DNA from: an uncultured Verrucomicrobiota bacterium
GTDB taxonomy: Bacteria; Verrucomicrobiota; Verrucomicrobiia; Opitutales; Opitutaceae
Assembly: GCA_903856725.1 (NCBI GenBank)
Contig: CAIOCT010000072.1
Coordinates: 1-64,000, forward strand
Reading direction: 5' to 3'
DNA length: 64,000 nucleotides
Shown: positions 59,381-64,000 of the stretch, piece after piece
Numbering within the stretch: position 1 is the stretch's first letter
Layout: the number at the start of each line of letters is the position of its first letter
Notes under the pieces: model-generated
What the model was told of the DNA's origin: nothing
Databases searched by the model: none
What the model saw: only the letters and a program-made list of their open reading frames with translations
Position numbers and translations under genes: made by a program

Positions 59381-59589
59381 GGATGAGGATAGTTTTAAGG
59401 CTTAAGGTTTAAGTGGGAAGCGGGAGCTCCCGCATGCGCTGGACGAGCTTAAAGTTTAGGCAAGATCCCTTCGCGTCGTGTCGCATCCTTCGTGGTTAAA
59501 AAATTTTAGACCGATCCGAATTAATTGACCGCAGCTGGCACGAATCCGATCTGGATTATCAAACTAAGGCTCCTCGGCCCAAGACCTTC
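59381..59589. repeat. 209-bp gap with perfect palindrome and REP-like fragments
   Basis: No gene is supported. GCGGGAGCTCCCGC (59420-59433) is a perfect 14-bp palindrome. Around it lie GGCTTAAGGTTTAAG near 59398 and AGCTTAAAGTTTAGG near 59449, an imperfect direct repeat, and a TCCTTCGTGGTTAAAA segment near 59488-59503 of the kind found scattered in intergenic DNA of many bacteria. It lies between convergent genes and may form a terminating hairpin. Confidence 0.45.
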
Positions 59590-60846
59590 CTACGGATTAG
59601 CCACCGGCGTGACAGGCGGGCGAATCAGGAAGAGAAAGATCGGACAAAGCAGCATAACGGCAGCCCCACCATTCAATATTTGCACCGAACTTAAGTGCAG
59701 ATCACGGAGCGCCCCCGCCGCATAAATCGCCAGTCCGCCGCAGAGGCAGCCGGCAAAATTTAGAATACCGTAAGCGGTCGCCCGATAGCGGGTATCGCCG
59801 ACCACACAGAGAATTGGCATCATATTGGCGTCCGAGAATCCTCCCGCGAAACCGAATGCAACTAACCCAAACATGGCGGCATAGATCAGATCAGTATTGG
59901 CCGTTAAGAAAATCCCCGGCCCCGCAAAACACAGCGCAATCGCCGGAACCAAAATACAGGCTCTCGGATGAGTGCGACTCCAACGATCAGCCAAAATACC
60001 ACCGACGAAGACCCCACATAGATTAGCTATGTTAACGTAACCCGAGGCAGAAAATCCGGCCGCCCCTTGCCCCAAATTAAAATGCTCGTGAATAAACGTC
60101 GGCATCCAGCCGAGAATCGCCCAGCCCACAAAACCCGCCAAGCCGTAGTAACTCAGCAGCAAGATAAAAGCCCGCCGGCCAAAGAGGCTAGCCAACGCCT
60201 CGCGGAAACTAGCCACCGGCACACTCACCGCTACTGGCGTTGAGCTGACGCTCTCCTTGGGGGCATCCCGCAGTACGAAAATGAGCACGAGGCCATAGCT
60301 GACGCCAATCAGCCCAACCAGTTGAAAAGGATAATTCCAAGTATGCCGCTCGGCTAACCAACCGCCAATACCAGACAAACTGGCCCCCACGCTAATCCCG
60401 CTCATATGTAAGCCCACCGCAACCGAGCGCGTGGTCGTACGATGATAATCCGTAATGAGCGCAAGCGAGGCTGGCAGATAGGTACATTCGCTAATGCCCA
60501 GAAGAATCCGCAGCGCGAGTAATTCATTAAAATTACGAGCGTACGCCGTTAGCCACGTGAGCACCGACCACGCAATCAAGCTCACGACGATTACCCGACT
60601 ACGACTGAATCGATCGGCTAGAAAACCCGCGAAAGGACTCAGCAGCCCATAGGTCCATGCAAAGCACGAGGTCAGTAAACCGAATTGGGTGTTGGTCATC
60701 GGTATCGCCGCCGTCACAGAATCATGCATCGTGACAATCAGTCCCCGCGCGCTCCAATTAACCCCCGCGACAAACCATAATAAAATCACGACTAGCCACG
60801 CCCCCGGCAATGGTCGCGACTGAGCTGCAGTGGGAATGGTCGTCAT
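59590..60846 (-). CDS. MFS transporter, ACS (sugar-acid) type
   Basis: 418 residues, about twelve helices, the fifth ACS-type paralogue: VNWSARGLIVTMHDSVTAA replaces the usual LNYLDR start, which is the most divergent version, but AGFLADRFSRSRVI, LITDYHRTTTRSVAVGLHMSGI, GGWLAERHTW and DRWSRTHPRACI are shared. It is the last gene of the minus-strand unit of enolase-superfamily dehydratase, hydroxyacid dehydrogenase and secreted amidohydrolase, 35 bp after the latter. A sugar acid made or used by that set is the probable cargo. Confidence 0.9.
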   Translation of the reverse strand: MTTIPTAAQSRPLPGAWLVVILLWFVAGVNWSARGLIVTMHDSVTAAIPMTNTQFGLLTSCFAWTYGLLSPFAGFLADRFSRSRVIVVSLIAWSVLTWLTAYARNFNELLALRILLGISECTYLPASLALITDYHRTTTRSVAVGLHMSGISVGASLSGIGGWLAERHTWNYPFQLVGLIGVSYGLVLIFVLRDAPKESVSSTPVAVSVPVASFREALASLFGRRAFILLLSYYGLAGFVGWAILGWMPTFIHEHFNLGQGAAGFSASGYVNIANLCGVFVGGILADRWSRTHPRACILVPAIALCFAGPGIFLTANTDLIYAAMFGLVAFGFAGGFSDANMMPILCVVGDTRYRATAYGILNFAGCLCGGLAIYAAGALRDLHLSSVQILNGGAAVMLLCPIFLFLIRPPVTPVANP

Positions 60847-60881
60847 TGATTGAGCGGGATAAAATTATGTTCGGGCCGGCC

Positions 60882-62336
60882 CTACTGAGTCGGGACCAAC
60901 GAGAGCAACACGGCAGGATCACACACCTGACCGCCATGGACCACGCGATCGATTTTTCGCGTATTGCGAATATCAGCGAGTGGATCAGCTGCTAACAAAA
61001 CGAGGTCGGCGCGCTTCCCCACTGCGATGCTCCCCAACTCAGCCGTTTGATTAATGGCCCGGGCATTATTGCGCGTAGCCGCAATTAAGACGGCCGCAGG
61101 TGGCAACCCAGATTCCACCAGCAACTCCATTTCCTGATGGAGCGCAAAGCCTGGCGGACAAAACTGCACGGGCGTATCCGTGCCGACTAACAATTCGACT
61201 TCCGCGTGATACAACCGAGCGGTGAGCGCCTCCAGCAGCTTGAATTGCTGCCGGCGCAATTCTTGCGTCGTCGGATCCAGCGGATTAGCCGCCGCGGTTC
61301 GCCGCCAGCCCTCGCGCAGCCGAGCTGGAATTTTTTGCAAATCAGGGTGCTCGTGGACGGCGGGCAAATCGCGCAACAACATCCAGTTTCGATAAACGAC
61401 AAGCGTGGGGTTAACCGCCACCTTCTTTCGGACTAAAGCGTCTACTAAAGCCAACGGGGCAGGCTGATCAAAATCCACCCGCGCCCGGATCTCCAAAATC
61501 TGACGCTGCAGATCAGCCAATTCTTTTGCCTTCATGCCAGCTCGCTCCGCGGGTGGCGGCCAACGGGGAGTTTCCGGCGGCAACATAAACGAATAAATTG
61601 AATCAATGTGCTCCAGACTATCGATGCCATCTTCAACGGCATCTTGTGCTCGATAATTCCAAGCCAAATGTGCCGTTACCCATTTGCCGCGCTGATGCGC
61701 CTCCCGGATCACCGCTTGGGCTACCGGCCGTCCCGTGCCGACATAAATCTTAAAAGTCTGTACGCCCCACGTACTCATATCCGCGACGAAAGTAGGCACC
61801 TTCGCCGGATCAGTGAGCGGCCAACTAATAAATTGATGATACGGTGGATTACTATCGATCAATAAACTACCCAGGATGACTCGCGGAGCCGTGGACGGAT
61901 GAGCCTCGGCGTACTTTGCCAATAATTTCTGCGCCACGATCTCATCCCCCACATCACGCAGCGTGGTAATCCCATTCGCCAAAAAAAGCGGCATCAGTTC
62001 ATCCGCCGTAATCTGGAGGCTATTTAAAACGTGCACGAGATGCACATGGCCATCGATTAAACCAGGAATAAGATACTTTCCCTCTGCCGCTAGCACTTGG
62101 GCGCCCGCTGGCGGAACAAATTCCTCCCCGGCTGGGACCACCGCCGTAATCTTTTCCCCCTCAATGACGATCGCCCCGACTGGCACCATGCGCCCCGTTG
62201 CGGTATCGAACATCTGCCCTCCGCGAATTACCGTGATCGCCCCGTCGGCGCAGACGGTGATACAAATCCACAGACACCACCCCACCACCCAAGCCGCGCT
62301 TCGTGTTGCGCGGTTATTGAGGGATGCCGTTTTCAC
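60882..62336 (-). CDS. Secreted metal-dependent amidohydrolase (imidazolonepropionase-like)
   Basis: 484 residues from a GTG at 62336; a signal peptide follows (WVVGWCLWICITVCADGA). The amidohydrolase pattern is complete: GLIDGHVHLVHV (His97, His99), a Lys region KIYVGTGRP, VTAHLAWN, DSLEHIDS and the Asp in LVGTDTPVQF, with the beta-sandwich TVIRGGQMFDTATGRM and AVGKRADLVLLAADP parts. Exported members of this branch include imidazolonepropionase-related and Xaa-Pro dipeptidase-type enzymes, so the substrate is open. It is 17 bp after the 2-hydroxyacid dehydrogenase. Extracytoplasmic location separates it from the amidohydrolase fused at 46761. Confidence 0.85.
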   Translation of the reverse strand: MKTASLNNRATRSAAWVVGWCLWICITVCADGAITVIRGGQMFDTATGRMVPVGAIVIEGEKITAVVPAGEEFVPPAGAQVLAAEGKYLIPGLIDGHVHLVHVLNSLQITADELMPLFLANGITTLRDVGDEIVAQKLLAKYAEAHPSTAPRVILGSLLIDSNPPYHQFISWPLTDPAKVPTFVADMSTWGVQTFKIYVGTGRPVAQAVIREAHQRGKWVTAHLAWNYRAQDAVEDGIDSLEHIDSIYSFMLPPETPRWPPPAERAGMKAKELADLQRQILEIRARVDFDQPAPLALVDALVRKKVAVNPTLVVYRNWMLLRDLPAVHEHPDLQKIPARLREGWRRTAAANPLDPTTQELRRQQFKLLEALTARLYHAEVELLVGTDTPVQFCPPGFALHQEMELLVESGLPPAAVLIAATRNNARAINQTAELGSIAVGKRADLVLLAADPLADIRNTRKIDRVVHGGQVCDPAVLLSLVPTQ

Positions 62337-62353
62337 GCGGGTGAGGTTTTGCC

Positions 62354-63364
62354 TTATGCTCCTGCTAGCTGGGCCGCCGTTAACTCATTTAATAATGGCT
62401 GCCCTGTCCTGAGCCGCTCCACGTTAAGCGAAAAAATATCCCACAGCCGGACCGCAAATCTTGGACTCAAACTCGATCCCGAGATATGCGGAGTAAAAAT
62501 CACATTGGGAAATTTCCAAAGCGGATGATCGGGCGGCATCGGATAATGATAATGCGTATCTAAGGCGGCGCCCGCGATCCATTTTTCGCGAAGGGCACGC
62601 AGCAAAGCCGCTTGCTGGATGATCGGCCCGCGCGCGGGATTCAACACCAACGCATGGCGCGGCAAGGCTTGCAGCTCACGCTCCCCGATTAACCCTTCTG
62701 TGGCTTTGGTCAGAGGCATCGCCACCACCAAAAAATCGAGTCCACGGAGAAACTCGAGTTCCTCGCCTTGACGAAAGACTCTATCTGGTAAAACGCCCTC
62801 CGCATCACCCGTCCCCGGGACACAGTAGACATGCTGCAACGGCGCCACGCCTTGGCGCGTGAGCACGTGCACCCGCAAGCCGAGTTGACGAGCCAACCGC
62901 GCCGTCTCTCGGCCAATCCCGCCATAGCCCCACAACCCAACGGTTAATCCGCGGATCTCGCGCTGAAAGATCGCCCCGCGGTCCCAGATCGCCGCATCCT
63001 GATTGCGGATCATCTGCCGAACATCGCGCGCTAAGTTGACCATCATCGCGATATTCCACTCGGCAATCGGTACATCAAAACAGCCGCGTCCATTCGTCGC
63101 GCGGACACCCCGCGCGGGCAAATCCAAACCGAACAATTGAGAATAACCCGTCGAGGCGAGTTGGATCCATTTCAGCTCGCGCAATTCCGCCGCATTCGTC
63201 GGCGGAAAAGTGCAAAAAAGTGCTTCCACCCCTTTGAGCTGCGCCGCGTCTAAGGGCCGAACGATTTCGGCCGGTGGCGTGATCACTTCAATATCATGAT
63301 GACCCGATTGCTGTAATGCCGCCAATGCCGCCGGCTCTACCGCCACATCAATGAGAATTTTCAT
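62354..63364 (-). CDS. D-isomer-specific 2-hydroxyacid dehydrogenase
   Basis: 336 residues from the ATG at 63364; the frame is open further upstream but that would run into the preceding gene. It shows FCTFPPTNAAELRELKWIQLASTGY, the NAD motif GLWGYGGIGRETA, catalytic Arg in LNPARGPII and His in FTPHISGSS. The usual acidic residue of the triad is not obvious in DTHYHYPMPPDHPLW, where Glu would be expected. It starts 4 bp after the stop of the enolase-superfamily gene and probably acts after it, on a keto- or hydroxyacid. It belongs to a more divergent branch than the enzyme at 9580. Confidence 0.87.
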   Translation of the reverse strand: MKILIDVAVEPAALAALQQSGHHDIEVITPPAEIVRPLDAAQLKGVEALFCTFPPTNAAELRELKWIQLASTGYSQLFGLDLPARGVRATNGRGCFDVPIAEWNIAMMVNLARDVRQMIRNQDAAIWDRGAIFQREIRGLTVGLWGYGGIGRETARLARQLGLRVHVLTRQGVAPLQHVYCVPGTGDAEGVLPDRVFRQGEELEFLRGLDFLVVAMPLTKATEGLIGERELQALPRHALVLNPARGPIIQQAALLRALREKWIAGAALDTHYHYPMPPDHPLWKFPNVIFTPHISGSSLSPRFAVRLWDIFSLNVERLRTGQPLLNELTAAQLAGA

Positions 63365-63368
63365 GAGC

Positions 63369-64000
63369 TTAAGTAGAAAGAACTTTTCCGGGTACGCTGT
63401 TAAATTCACCGCTGCCGGGCTGGAAGGGATAACGGCGCTTAATTTCATCCGTCAGCACTACCCCGAATCCGGGGCGATCAGGCGGTAACACATAACCATC
63501 TTTCATGATCAACCCGCCATCGATGATATCGGTATGCAACCCGGCATAATCCGGCGCGATTTCAAGAATACAGGTATTGGGTGCCGCAAAACCAGCATGT
63601 ACATTTTGCATTAACGAGCCGCCTGCCCCCCATGCATGCGTGGCGATCTTGCGTCCGCGGTCAGCCATCATTTTTGCGACTTTCATGAATTCGCCCATGC
63701 CGCCCGTAAAAGACGCATCGGGTTGCCCGATATCGAATGAATCCTGTTCGGCAAAGACCCGCCACTCATACGCCGCCGTCAGACACTCACCACCCGCAAT
63801 GGGCGTGGTCGTAGCGCGGCAAAGTTCAGCATAACCCCACGGATCCGTATAGTGGAGCGGTTCTTCAAAGAAGAATAAATTATAGGGCTCGACGGCTTTC
63901 GCCGCCGCGATGGCTACCTCTACCGTCCAAGTGGCTCCCGGACTATTGCCCATATGACCATCCAACATGAGCCAGGCATCAGGACCCACCTGCGTTCGCA
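63369..64000 (-). CDS. Mandelate racemase/muconate-lactonizing (enolase-superfamily) sugar-acid dehydratase-like protein, C-terminal part
   Basis: About 210 C-terminal residues are visible; the frame stays open to the right edge, so the N-terminus lies outside. Enolase-superfamily metal ligands are present in order: Asp in WLMLDGHMG, Glu in FFFEEPL, Glu in IAGGECLTA, with the DIGQPD strand and the general acid/base His in ATHAWGAGG. HAWG and the YTDPWGYAEL loop suit acid-sugar dehydratases such as galactonate or gluconate dehydratase. It heads a unit with a 2-hydroxyacid dehydrogenase 4 bp downstream, then an amidohydrolase and an MFS carrier. Confidence 0.88.
   Translation of the reverse strand, partial: RTQVGPDAWLMLDGHMGNSPGATWTVEVAIAAAKAVEPYNLFFFEEPLHYTDPWGYAELCRATTTPIAGGECLTAAYEWRVFAEQDSFDIGQPDASFTGGMGEFMKVAKMMADRGRKIATHAWGAGGSLMQNVHAGFAAPNTCILEIAPDYAGLHTDIIDGGLIMKDGYVLPPDRPGFGVVLTDEIKRRYPFQPGSGEFNSVPGKVLST

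Noticed and set aside
1-64000. Sialic-acid or legionaminic/pseudaminic-acid biosynthesis locus
   Set aside because: No NeuB-type synthase, CMP-transferase or sugar-nucleotide dehydratase is visible; hydrolases, importers and aldolases point to catabolism.
1-64000. Mobile elements, CRISPR arrays, tRNA or rRNA genes
   Set aside because: No transposase, integrase, regularly spaced repeats or tRNA-like T-loop sequences were seen on either strand.

Overview
The window looks like a 64-kb accessory carbohydrate region from a verrucomicrobial genome, probably family Opitutaceae. The main clue is the outer-membrane receptor at 4037-6436: its signal peptide is followed by a short coiled coil and an FEVRT-type plug start, an arrangement I associate with Opitutae. 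The abundance of secreted BNR propellers, Gfo/Idh, class III aminotransferases, ACS-type MFS carriers and GntR regulators with a LacI-like sensor fits the same group. The DNA is moderately GC-rich. I saw no rRNA, tRNA, insertion sequence, phage gene or CRISPR array. The taxonomic placement is an inference from gene content.

Layout. 1-6436 (minus): TonB-dependent receptor, then MFS / LDH2-type dehydrogenase / Gfo-Idh oxidoreductase / L-2-hydroxyglutarate-oxidase-like FAD enzyme (cut by the left edge). 6705-10596: a secreted sialidase-fold protein facing a secreted GH32-like propeller and a D-2-hydroxyacid dehydrogenase. 10763-13727 (plus): sodium symporter and a class III aminotransferase. 13792-17071: secreted HEAT-repeat protein and BNR protein, divergent from a GntR regulator. 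17101-22553 (minus): cyclically permuted Kelch mutarotase, NanA/DHDPS-family aldolase, sodium symporter and a canonical GH33 sialidase. This set resembles a minimal sialic-acid scavenging operon. 22852-29892 (plus): HpcH/HpaI aldolase, three BNR proteins (one canonical GH33), an atypical DHDPS-family protein and an MFS carrier. 30036-35218: second NanA-like gene divergent from a second GntR regulator, then an SDR, an AGE (N-acylglucosamine 2-epimerase) and a secreted Kelch protein. 35484-39049 (minus): ceramidase-like protein, FGGY kinase, SDR. 39129-59380 (plus): an unbroken 20-kb run of genes opened by a DeoR regulator, with aminotransferase, DhnA-type aldolase, divergent NagB-like protein, three ACS-type or related MFS carriers, a second HpcH/HpaI aldolase, an amidohydrolase-aminotransferase fusion, NHL protein, BNR protein, FAD oxidase, Tat-exported TIM-barrel protein, NagA, another MFS and a PhyH dioxygenase. 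59590-64000 (minus): enolase-superfamily dehydratase (cut by the right edge), 2-hydroxyacid dehydrogenase, secreted amidohydrolase, MFS.

How it may work together. Seen directly: two proteins with the full GH33 catalytic set, five more sialidase-fold propellers, two NanA-like aldolases retaining the Schiff-base Lys and the Tyr, two Kelch mutarotase-type proteins, an AGE epimerase retaining both catalytic His, and NagA. From known pathways this gives release of a sialic acid, mutarotation, uptake, cleavage to ManNAc and pyruvate, epimerisation to GlcNAc, then entry through NagA. Two steps are not obvious: no ROK-type amino-sugar kinase is visible, and the only NagB homologue has a replaced active-site loop. 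The rest (HpcH/HpaI aldolases, class III aminotransferases, LDH2, Gfo/Idh, MR/MLE dehydratase, DhnA-type aldolase, altered DHDPS, altered NagB) does not belong to the textbook sialic-acid route and suggests catabolism of modified or different nonulosonic acids or amino-sugar acids.

A window-wide oddity is the near absence of Shine-Dalgarno sequences. Many start codons follow C/T-rich leaders instead.
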